Shown in pieces: positions 31,330 through 38,234 of a stretch of 38,234 nucleotides of DNA; position 1 is the stretch's first letter, and the number at the start of each line of letters is the position of its first letter. The position numbers and the translations under genes are program-made. Source of the stretch: Mesorhizobium sp. B4-1-3 (lineage in GTDB: Bacteria; Pseudomonadota; Alphaproteobacteria; Rhizobiales; Rhizobiaceae); the NCBI RefSeq assembly GCF_006439355.1, contig NZ_VFTG01000037.1:1-38234 (forward strand), in the 5' to 3' direction. The notes under the pieces are model-generated. The model made no database searches. It worked only from the letters and a program-made list of their open reading frames with translations, and was not told the DNA's origin.

Positions 31330-33324
31330 TTACACTCCCGTCATTTCAAGTATGCGCGACCGGCTCGCTGACGCGGGCGCCCGACAGGCGTTGCCGCGCC
31401 ATGCTAAGAACATCAATGTTGCCCAGAGACTGCGGGAATGATCGCGATTCCCGTCGAGATGATCGCGCCAGCATGTCTGGACCTTGTCGAAATCTAGAAG
31501 CCCGTCGCTAGAGTGGTGCATGTCGGCGAATACGTCGCTCGCCCACCCTCGCAATGGCCCTCTCAGCCAGGCTGCTATTGGGACATCGAAGCCCTGTTTT
31601 GGTCTATCTATCAGGCGGCGCGGAACGTAACGATGCGACAACTGCCGAAGCAGCCACTTGCCTCGTCCATGGCGGACCATTGCGTTCGATGGCAATCGCC
31701 AGGCGAATTCAACAATGCGATGATCGAGCAGCGGGCATCGGCCTTCCAGGCCGTTCGCCATGCTGGCTCTGTCCAGCTTCACCAGGATGTCGCCGGGCAA
31801 ATATCCTGCCATATCGTTGTAGAGGAGCCGAGTCAGCAAATCGTCGAGCCGCGGAGCTCGGCGAATTGAACTCCGGCGCCCAAAGCGGGTCAGGCTTGTC
31901 GCGGATGATCCTGTCAGGCGCTGGTACAGTTCCTCCTGATCCGAAGCAGCAAGCAGTTGAGCCAATCGCTCCAGCCGATCGCTGCGCAATGCATGGCCGA
32001 AGAGCGCTGAAAGTGGCAGCCTGTCGAAAAAATCGTGACGGGTGGCGCGCGCCACAAGTCCAATGCCTGCCGCAAGTGAGCCACGCAGCGGCGAAGGCAA
32101 ACGATGCCGCCGATTTGCTTGCGCCGCCATCAGATGGCGGGCGTAGCCCGCGAAACATTCATCGCCACCGTCGCCCGTCAGCGCCACCGTAACATGCTGG
32201 CGGGCAAGTCGCGCCACCAGCAAGGTAGGTATTTGCGATTCGTCAGCGAACGGCTCGTCCCATGTACGGTGCAATTCCGGAATGATATCGCGCGCGGAAG
32301 CAGGTGAAAGATGCAGTTCGGTGTGGTCGGTACCCAGATGTCGAGCGACCGCGGCAGCATGCGGGGCTTCATCAAATCCGCGCTCTCCGAAGGCAATGGT
32401 GAAGGTGCGTACGGATTTTTGGGATTGAGCTTGCATCAGCGCTGTAACGGTCGAACTGTCGATGCCGCCGGACAGGAATGCGCCGAGCGGCACATCCGCG
32501 CACATGCGCTCTCGAACGGATAGCCGAAGCAAACGGTCAAGTTCGTTCGTCAAGTCTTCGTCGCTGCCCACGATCGGGTCCTGCCGGCCTTGCGTGGCGA
32601 CGTCTGCCAACGACCACCAGAACCGGACCTTGTTTCGAACGGTTCCGGTACGACGCGCTTTTGCGAAATCGGCTGCAGTTAAAGACAGAACCGATCCCGG
32701 CGGCAATTTGAAGACTCCGCGCCAGATACAACTGTCATCGGGCACCCATCCATTCGAAAGCATGGCTCTTGCGGCAGCAGTGTTGAGTTCCGGACGAAAG
32801 TCGGGGAAACACCGAATAGCTTTCAGTTCAGAGCCGAAAACCAGGGCATGTCGGGTCGGGGCGACGTAGATCGGTTTTTCCCCCATCCGATCGCGGGCAA
32901 GGTGAAGCATCCTGGTCTTTGTGTCCCACAAGCCAAATGCGAACATGCCGGCAAATCGTGTAAGCGCTTTCTCAAGCCCCCACTGCTCAACAGCACCAAG
33001 TACTACTTCTGTATCGCATGTTCCTCGGAAATTATGACCGGCACTTTCGAGTTCTTGGCGCAATTCGTGAAAATTGTATATTTCGCCGTTGAAAGTAATG
33101 ACACATCGACCGCTCGCTGAACGCATCGGCTGGCGCCCAGTCTCGGACAAATCTATGATGGCTAATCGGTTGTGACCGAAAGCGATACCGTCGTCAGGAT
33201 CACTCCAGAAACTGTCACCGTCTGGGCCGCGATGGCGGAGGGCCCGCGTCATTGGCACAATGGAGTTGAGTGGTTTTGCAGCCGGCGCGTCCGGCGCGAG
33301 GAGAATTCCGGCGATACCGCACAT
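31330..33324 (-). CDS. asnB: Glutamine-dependent asparagine synthase family (AsnB)
   Basis: This protein has 664 residues from MCGIAG (ATG at 33324), with the catalytic Cys2. The glutaminase domain shows HRGPDGDSF, NRLAIIDLSETGRQPM, NGEIYNF and CDTEV. The synthetase domain has SGGIDSS (285-291), WDEPFADESQIPT, VALTGDGGDECFAGY and EGRCPLLD. A longer in-frame extension upstream was rejected because the Cys must be position 2 after processing. It lies 2 bases after the polymerase stop and 1 base before the co-polymerase start, in the middle of an EPS assembly operon. AsnB homologues in such operons are thought to amidate sugar uronic acids or substituents; an asparagine-synthesis role is also possible. 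Confidence 0.9.
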   Translation of the reverse strand: MCGIAGILLAPDAPAAKPLNSIVPMTRALRHRGPDGDSFWSDPDDGIAFGHNRLAIIDLSETGRQPMRSASGRCVITFNGEIYNFHELRQELESAGHNFRGTCDTEVVLGAVEQWGLEKALTRFAGMFAFGLWDTKTRMLHLARDRMGEKPIYVAPTRHALVFGSELKAIRCFPDFRPELNTAAARAMLSNGWVPDDSCIWRGVFKLPPGSVLSLTAADFAKARRTGTVRNKVRFWWSLADVATQGRQDPIVGSDEDLTNELDRLLRLSVRERMCADVPLGAFLSGGIDSSTVTALMQAQSQKSVRTFTIAFGERGFDEAPHAAAVARHLGTDHTELHLSPASARDIIPELHRTWDEPFADESQIPTLLVARLARQHVTVALTGDGGDECFAGYARHLMAAQANRRHRLPSPLRGSLAAGIGLVARATRHDFFDRLPLSALFGHALRSDRLERLAQLLAASDQEELYQRLTGSSATSLTRFGRRSSIRRAPRLDDLLTRLLYNDMAGYLPGDILVKLDRASMANGLEGRCPLLDHRIVEFAWRLPSNAMVRHGRGKWLLRQLSHRYVPRRLIDRPKQGFDVPIAAWLRGPLRGWASDVFADMHHSSDGLLDFDKVQTCWRDHLDGNRDHSRSLWATLMFLAWRGNACRAPASASRSRILEMTGV

Positions 33325-33326
33325 TG

Positions 33327-34580
33327 CTATCGCCTCATGACGTTGGCAGTTGCCACAACCGGCCTGGGTGTCCCGGCCATGAGGCAAAGCGTGAGTGAGA
33401 ACCACACGATGGGATGGCGAACGATCAAGTGCGGAAAACCGAAAATTCCGATCGATACCAACATCGCGACCAGCGCGTCGACCTTTGAGCGCCACGCATA
33501 GATCGCGCTGATCCCTAGGATCCAGAACAGGGCGAGGACGGCCAGCAGTCCACCTTGCGTATAGAGATCGAGAGGCGTGCTGTGAGCCTCGAACGGTAGA
33601 TCGCTGAAATCCTTGTCGACGATGGACCTGTCAGCATGGGGGCCGGGACCAAGCCCCACGGATCCGGATTCTAGCCCTTTGTTGAGCGCGTTGGTCCAAA
33701 GATTGATGCGCAGCGCTGCGGTCTCGGCCGTGGCTTCGCCACCCGCGCCTTTGGTCAGGCTCTTGGCGAAGTTTTCAACACTGGCGGTCTCGGCAAGCAC
33801 ATAGGGCGACAGCGACAGCGAAAGCGGGAAAAGACCCACCAGTAACCAGAGCGCCGCCTGGCGCCCAACAGTAGCTCTTGCGTCAGTCGTGACCCATGTC
33901 CGGATACGCAAGCCCAGAAATACAAGGCCGGTCAGTCCGGTTGTGAGAAGGTGCGTATCGCTCTTGGTCAGTCTTCCGACGTAAATTGTCAGCGCAAGGC
34001 TGGCGATTGCGAAGAGCTTGGCCGACCTGTTGCTGCTGGTGGTTGCCAAGTATAGCCCTATAGAGGCAAACATTGCGCAATAGAGCGCGAGTTGGTTCGG
34101 ATTGTCCGACCACCCCATAAAACGATCCCAGAACCATGGATTCACACCAGGCTGGTGGAACAAGCCAAATCCAAGCCCCAGTTGAACGGCAAAGCACACA
34201 TCGGCAATGGTGATTATCCACCAGGACGTGCGGCGCAGATGGCGATCCGCGTGTGGGTCTGCTGCGAGCAGGCAGGTCACAGACGCCAGCAGCAGATAGG
34301 CGATCATGTCATGAACTGGCGCCGCCAGGTACCGTACCGTCGTCAAGAGGCCGACAATCAGCCCCAGAGCAAGAGCGAAGGTCAGGATCAGCCAGAAGGT
34401 CGCGAGAATGGAAAGGGCTGGCGTGACTTGCAGCTTGCCGCCAGCTAACACCCGCCCGATGGAGAGCATAACCCAAAGCGCAAGGAACAATTCGCTATAT
34501 CCGAAGGGTGCTCCCGGAATTTCGAGCTGCGATGCATAGGCCATTGCAACACCTGCAGCCAGCAGCACATCGCGGATCAT
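33327..34580 (-). CDS. Wzy/O-antigen-ligase family membrane protein
   Basis: This integral membrane protein has about 417 residues and roughly 10-12 hydrophobic segments. The large loop around GVNPWFWDRFMGWSDNPNQLALYCAMFA contains the conserved 'R/D-x-G-x-S-x-N-P-N' pattern of the Wzy/WaaL (O-antigen ligase-like) family, and GLESGSVGLGPGPHA followed by FEAHSTPLDLYTQGG is the usual second conserved block with its His. It would polymerise EPS repeat units in the periplasmic leaflet. The start at 34580 overlaps the glycosyltransferase stop (ATGA). The next gene, AsnB, starts 2 bases after its stop. Confidence 0.85.
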   Translation of the reverse strand: MIRDVLLAAGVAMAYASQLEIPGAPFGYSELFLALWVMLSIGRVLAGGKLQVTPALSILATFWLILTFALALGLIVGLLTTVRYLAAPVHDMIAYLLLASVTCLLAADPHADRHLRRTSWWIITIADVCFAVQLGLGFGLFHQPGVNPWFWDRFMGWSDNPNQLALYCAMFASIGLYLATTSSNRSAKLFAIASLALTIYVGRLTKSDTHLLTTGLTGLVFLGLRIRTWVTTDARATVGRQAALWLLVGLFPLSLSLSPYVLAETASVENFAKSLTKGAGGEATAETAALRINLWTNALNKGLESGSVGLGPGPHADRSIVDKDFSDLPFEAHSTPLDLYTQGGLLAVLALFWILGISAIYAWRSKVDALVAMLVSIGIFGFPHLIVRHPIVWFSLTLCLMAGTPRPVVATANVMRR

Positions 34581-35788
34581 TGGCTTACCTCGCCCAGCCC
34601 CCCGATCGCGACATCGCTCTGTAACCGCGAAGCCTGACGGGCCGTCACGCCGGATGGACTGGCGCCAAGAACATGCTCGTAAAGATCGCAATACTGATCG
34701 ACCACAAGCGGCAGTGCGAAATGCTGCTTCACGAACTCGACGGAACGAGCGCCCATCTCCGCTCCCTTGGCGCGGTCGGACAGGATTTCGTTTATTCGCG
34801 CAGCTAAGGAATTGGCGTCGCCGGCTGGAACAAGGTATCCGTTCCAGCCGGGCTCGATCACTTCGTTGCAGCCCGGCATGTCTGAGGCCACGACAGGCAG
34901 TCCAGCCAATCCCGCCTCGAGCAGGACGCGCGGCACGCCCTCTCGATATTGTGTCGGAAAGGCAAACAGATCCGCCATTCCGAGAAGGGCAGGAACATCG
35001 CGCCGCGGACCCAGTGCAATGACGTGAGGGGAATGACGTTCGATTTCCGATTTGTCGACGGCGAACGGCCCCTCGGATTCCCAGGGGCCGACAAGTACGA
35101 AACGCGCATTCGGCCTTTTTTCAAGAACGCGCGGAACTGCCTCAAGCAGCGTTGGGATGCCCTTCTCGCGCGTCAGCCGGCCGACAAAAATGATCACTTC
35201 AGCCGATGAAAGCCCGAGCTGCTCGCGCATCGCCCGCGGCGACGGTGCACTCTGTCTTGCCCGGGTAAAGCCGTCGATGTCGATCCCGGAACTGCGGATC
35301 AAGCGACCAGTCCCGCGCGCTATCAGTCGGTAGCGCTCAAAGAAAGCGCGATCGTCACGATTTTGAAACACTGTCGCCGCCGTCCAGAGCGACGAAAGCC
35401 ACTGCAATCCACAAAATACGGGACGCAGCGCCATGGCTCTCGGCTGCAGAGAAGAAAACGTCCAGCCAAGGCCATTGATGGTACGGATGACCGGAACGCG
35501 CCCCCTTATCGCCAGCGGCGTCAAGAGATTGGGCTTGGTATCAAAACTCTGTACAATGTCCGGGCGCAGGTCCGAGATCAGTTTGCCAATCGTCCTTATC
35601 GCGCCCCCACTCCCGCTGGAAAATCGGTCGAAACCGTAGCGATGGTGCGGAATATCGTGCTGCGAAAATGCCGTATCCAGACCGCTCGACACCGCAGTAA
35701 CTTGGAAGCCCTTCTGGCGCAGCGACAGCAGAAACGGTATCCTGAAGGCGTGGTCCTCGCCTCCAACACACACGAGATGCGGGTTCAT
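34577..35788 (-). CDS. Glycosyltransferase family 4 (GT-B)
   Basis: This protein has about 403 residues from the ATG at 35788, preceded by GGGGAGA. The N-terminal half has HLVCVGGEDHAFRIPFLLSL and LRPDIVQSFDTKPNLLTPLA (acceptor domain, as in PglA/WbpU-like enzymes). The C-terminal half has IIFVGRLTREKGIPTLLEA, FVLVGPWESEG and FPTQYREGVPRVLLEAGLAGLPVVAS, with the E-x7-E donor-binding motif. It is a retaining GT4 enzyme acting at the cytoplasmic face, probably adding the second or a later sugar to the lipid carrier. It is the first gene of the leftward assembly operon. It is the only obvious non-priming glycosyltransferase in the window, so others must be encoded elsewhere. Confidence 0.88.
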   Translation of the reverse strand: MNPHLVCVGGEDHAFRIPFLLSLRQKGFQVTAVSSGLDTAFSQHDIPHHRYGFDRFSSGSGGAIRTIGKLISDLRPDIVQSFDTKPNLLTPLAIRGRVPVIRTINGLGWTFSSLQPRAMALRPVFCGLQWLSSLWTAATVFQNRDDRAFFERYRLIARGTGRLIRSSGIDIDGFTRARQSAPSPRAMREQLGLSSAEVIIFVGRLTREKGIPTLLEAVPRVLEKRPNARFVLVGPWESEGPFAVDKSEIERHSPHVIALGPRRDVPALLGMADLFAFPTQYREGVPRVLLEAGLAGLPVVASDMPGCNEVIEPGWNGYLVPAGDANSLAARINEILSDRAKGAEMGARSVEFVKQHFALPLVVDQYCDLYEHVLGASPSGVTARQASRLQSDVAIGGLGEVSQ

Positions 35789-36455
35789 GCTGTCTCCCCC
35801 GACCGCCCGTCTGACCCGGGTCGCGTGCACTGGTCAGCATTTCTTCCTGCTTCCATGATCTTGGCTCGCTACGCAGACACAAGTTTTGCGCCAAGGTTCA
35901 CGGTACGGGCAGGCCTGCCCAATGTCCTCGTCCGTTTGAATGAGCGGTTTCATGCCGGGAGCAAGGCAGGCTGGACCGAAGCATCGAGCCTCGGTTTCTG
36001 ATATCGGGATTCCGGCCCATCCTCGGGAGGCGCACTGGGTTTTTCGACTGAGCTGCCGGCCAACTTCAGGTTGGCGAACATGCCGCCTTGTCGCGCGCCA
36101 GCCGGGTAATTTGCCAAGCGACGAGTTTCTCGTCCCGCGCGTCCTACGGCCGCATCTACAGGTGACGGCGATGACCGCGGAGATGCCGCCGAACCAGTTC
36201 GCCGCATCAGACCCCGCATCCAGCCATCGCCTTGTCTTCGTCTTGTAATCTGAGGCGGGATGACCTGTCAGACTGCCGTTCCGGCGGCCTCGCGCTCCGG
36301 CAATGGCGCGGTGACTCCGAACCACCGCTTCCAATGCCGGCGACGACGCTGATCAATCATTCTATCAACGCATCCCCTAATGTGATTTTGCGCTAATGGA
36401 GACTCTCGTTAGGCAACGACATGGGGTGGTAAATAGTCAAAAGAAGGATTTTCGC
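35789..36455. promoter_or_regulatory. Divergent intergenic region (assembly operon / RTX protein)
   Basis: These 667 bases lie between the leftward glycosyltransferase operon and the rightward RTX gene and should hold both promoters. Open frames here, for example 35950-36219 on the minus strand, are Arg/Ser/Pro-rich with no recognisable domain, so I do not call a gene. The AT-richer part at 36355-36400 is the likeliest promoter segment for the RTX gene. Confidence 0.45.
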
Positions 36456-37925
36456 ATGGCTACCATGCACTATGCCTATGGCGCCCCTGCATCGGCCGCT
36501 ATAGCTGATGGCTTCAATCTCGTTGACCTTCAGTACGCGTCATCGGTAAACGCTCTGCCGAACGGCACCAAGGCCCTAATTTACCTGAATGAAGGCAGCG
36601 GGGTGACCCAGTCTTTCATAGACAAGGTGACGCCCCTCCTCGGTAATTCGAAGGTTTTCGGCTTTTATCTCACTGACGAGCCCGATCCCACGGGCAAGTA
36701 CCATACGCAGGTCACCGCCGCAAATCTGAAGGCCGAATCAGATTGGATTCACTCGCATTTCCCGGGGGCAAAGACCTTTATAACCTTGATGGAAATGGGG
36801 ACGTTTAACAACTCCGACTACACCAACACCTACAATCCTGCCAACACGGGAATCGACTACTACGGGATCAATCCCTACCCCGTACGCTCGACCGTGGTCG
36901 ACTTCAACTACATCGATAGAGCCGTGGCGGCGGCGGAGAAAGCGGGCATTCCGCAGAGTGCGATCGTTCCTGTGTATCAGGCCTTTGGGGGCGGAGGCTG
37001 GGCGACCAATACGGGCGGATCGTATGTGATGCCTACCGCCGCCCAGGAACAGACCATTATAGACCACTTTGCAAAGCTCGTTCCGTCGCCCGCCTTTGAC
37101 ATGGCCTATAAGTGGTCCTCGCAGAATGGCGAGACCTCGCTTGGCAACACGTCGTCGATGCAGGCGTTTTTCCTGGATCACAACACCCATACCAGCACCA
37201 GCACTAGTACTGGCAGCAGCGGTGGCACTGGCACCAGTACCAGCACGACAACCCCACCTCCCGTCACGTCCCCGACCGCCGACATAAAAGGCACCAGTGG
37301 CAATGATGTTTTACGCCCGACCGACAACGGCATCCACACGATGGCGGGCTATGGAGGCAATGACGACTACTATGTCAACAATGCCGCCAGCAAGGTGGTC
37401 GAGGCCGCTGGCCAGGGCCAGGACAGGGTGTGGACGTCGGTGAGTTATGCGCTTGCTGCCGGCTCGTCGATTGAAGTCCTCGGCACCCAGAAGGACGCCG
37501 GCACAACGGCAATCAATTTGACCGGCAACGAACTGGGTCAGCACATCATCGGGAATGCCGGCGACAACGTCATAAAGGGCGGTGGCGGCAGCGATTGGCT
37601 GACCGGCAATGGTGGCCACGACACTTTCGTTTTCAGTAACGCTCTAGGCAGCGGCAATGTTGCCTCGATCACCGACTTCAACCCGTCTCTTGACAAGATC
37701 CAGTTGGATCACGCGATCTTCAAAGGGCTCAGCGTTGGAGCGCTCGCAAGCAGTGGTTTCTATGCCGGTACCGCCGCGCACGACAGCTCCGACCATATCG
37801 TTTACAATAGCACGACCGGAGCACTGTACTTTGACAGTGACGGGGCAGGCGGCGCGGCTCAGATCCAATTCGCCACCCTTTCCCCTCATCTTGCGGTCAC
37901 GTCAAGCTCGTTCGCTGTGGTCTAG
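36456..37925 (+). CDS. Secreted RTX protein with glycoside-hydrolase-like domain
   Basis: This protein has 489 residues. Residues 1 to about 260 look like a TIM-barrel glycosidase: LIYLNEGSG, VFGFYLTDEPDPTG (candidate acid Glu75), GIDYYGINPYP and VPVYQAFGGGGW. A Thr/Ser/Gly linker (about 262-290) leads to a C-terminal region with calcium-binding RTX-type turns (GTSGNDVLRP, GYGGNDDYY, GNAGDNVIKGGGGSDWLTGNGGHDTFVF) and a serralysin-like hydrophobic end (SSSFAVV). It has no Sec signal peptide, as expected of a type I secreted protein, and the PrsD/PrsE-like pair at 10705-13805 is a likely exporter. The ATG at 36456 has AAGAAGGA 7 bases before it; an ATG at 36396 lacks one. It may cleave or modify the EPS. 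Confidence 0.82.
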   Translation: MATMHYAYGAPASAAIADGFNLVDLQYASSVNALPNGTKALIYLNEGSGVTQSFIDKVTPLLGNSKVFGFYLTDEPDPTGKYHTQVTAANLKAESDWIHSHFPGAKTFITLMEMGTFNNSDYTNTYNPANTGIDYYGINPYPVRSTVVDFNYIDRAVAAAEKAGIPQSAIVPVYQAFGGGGWATNTGGSYVMPTAAQEQTIIDHFAKLVPSPAFDMAYKWSSQNGETSLGNTSSMQAFFLDHNTHTSTSTSTGSSGGTGTSTSTTTPPPVTSPTADIKGTSGNDVLRPTDNGIHTMAGYGGNDDYYVNNAASKVVEAAGQGQDRVWTSVSYALAAGSSIEVLGTQKDAGTTAINLTGNELGQHIIGNAGDNVIKGGGGSDWLTGNGGHDTFVFSNALGSGNVASITDFNPSLDKIQLDHAIFKGLSVGALASSGFYAGTAAHDSSDHIVYNSTTGALYFDSDGAGGAAQIQFATLSPHLAVTSSSFAVV

Positions 37926-37967
37926 CCCAGGAAAGTGCGTAGCGGCTTTCCGCCCGGCATTGCATAG
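37926..37967. repeat. Rhizobial palindromic repeat, second copy
   Basis: This starts at the first base after the RTX stop. CCAGGAAAGTG...AGCGGCTTTCCGCCCGG closely matches the repeat at 13815-13853, including the GGAAA/TTTCC inner pairing and the GCATTGC tail. It is non-coding. Confidence 0.65.
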
Positions 37968-38069
37968 CGTGCGGATTGCTGGGTGGCTGCCTGCAGTGGG
38001 TTGCCCAGGCGGTATCGCCGATGGCCGCGAAAGCGCGCTACGCATCGGGATTGCGCGAATCAAAGAGGT

Positions 38070-38103
38070 ATCATTGCCGGCGACACTGTTCGCCGGCAAT
38101 GAT
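38070..38103 (-). terminator. Terminator-like hairpin downstream of glmS
   Basis: ATCATTGCCGGCGA (38070-38083) pairs perfectly with TCGCCGGCAATGAT (38090-38103) around a CACTGT loop. The 14-bp stem lies 26 bases after the glmS stop. It may also stop transcription from the RTX gene. No clear T-run follows on either strand. Confidence 0.65.
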
Positions 38104-38129
38104 CTGAATTTAGGCGGGTTAACGTCCGC

Positions 38130-38234
38130 CTATTCCACCGTCACCGATTTTGCCAGGTTGCGCGGCTGGTCGACGTCGGTGCCCATGAAGACGGCGGTGA
38201 AATAAGCCAGCATCTGGATCGGCAGGGCGTAGAT
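38130..38234 (-). CDS. glmS: Glutamine-fructose-6-phosphate aminotransferase, C-terminal end (partial)
   Basis: The last 34 codons read (I)YALPIQMLAYFTAVFMGTDVDQPRNLAKSVTVE and stop at TAG (38132-38130). DVDQPRNLAKSVTVE is the near-universal C-terminus of GlmS, which contributes to the active site of the isomerase domain. The enzyme makes glucosamine-6-phosphate from fructose-6-phosphate and glutamine, the first step to UDP-GlcNAc. It is probably the housekeeping copy. The rest lies outside the window. Confidence 0.92.
   Translation of the reverse strand: MYALPIQMLAYFTAVFMGTDVDQPRNLAKSVTVE

Noticed and set aside
35834..36334. Possible gene of 166 codons on the minus strand in the divergent region
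   Set aside because: The composition is Arg/Ser/Cys-rich, no domain is recognisable, no ribosome binding site is seen and another frame (35950-36219) competes. It is treated as intergenic.

Overview
The window looks like chromosomal DNA of a Mesorhizobium-type rhizobium (Alphaproteobacteria). The evidence is a DUF768-family small protein (a family typical of Mesorhizobium), short palindromic intergenic repeats of the kind scattered through Mesorhizobium genomes, high GC content with many GTG starts, and rhizobial-type exopolysaccharide (EPS) proteins (ExoF-like, ExoP-like, PrsD/PrsE-like). No rRNA, tRNA, insertion sequence, phage gene or CRISPR array was seen.

Layout. (1) 1-81: the end of UDP-glucose dehydrogenase. 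(2) 82-2038: sparse DNA with a DUF768 gene, a possible small ORF, a VanZ-like membrane protein and a rhizobial repeat. (3) 2039-10406 (+): a tight six-gene run. It holds an NRPS-like adenylation/carrier/thioesterase protein, an NAD-synthase-like ligase, an AsnB-like amidotransferase, an acyl-AMP ligase, a free acyl carrier protein and a short HemK/PrmC-like methyltransferase. This is the best candidate for an undescribed pathway. (4) 10705-13805 (+): a type I secretion ABC transporter and membrane-fusion protein. (5) 20096-13916 (-): a sugar-nucleotide and priming operon with a nucleotidyltransferase, PLP aminotransferase, priming sugar transferase, LegB-like dehydratase, secreted beta-propeller and ExoF-like export protein. 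(6) 20762-24177: a LuxR-type response regulator, a HWE-type sensor kinase and a second LuxR-type regulator. (7) 24311-25483 (+): a UDP-glucuronate 4-epimerase. (8) 35788-25521 (-): the assembly genes, namely a glycosyltransferase, a Wzy-like polymerase/ligase, AsnB, an ExoP-like co-polymerase, a kinase-flippase fusion and an acyltransferase. (9) 36456-37925 (+): a probable type I secreted, RTX-tailed glycosidase-like protein. (10) 38130-38234 (-): the end of glmS.

Taken together this is a Wzx/Wzy-type EPS locus. Ugd and the 4-epimerase would supply UDP-glucuronate and UDP-galacturonate, and GlmS supplies glucosamine-6-phosphate. The nucleotidyltransferase, dehydratase and aminotransferase would make an amino-deoxy sugar for the priming transferase. 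The flippase, polymerase, ExoP-like and ExoF-like proteins would assemble and export the polymer. The secreted RTX protein may trim it after export by the type I system. My inference is that the carrier-protein cluster makes an acyl or amide substituent, perhaps for the amino sugar. The sequence alone does not prove this.
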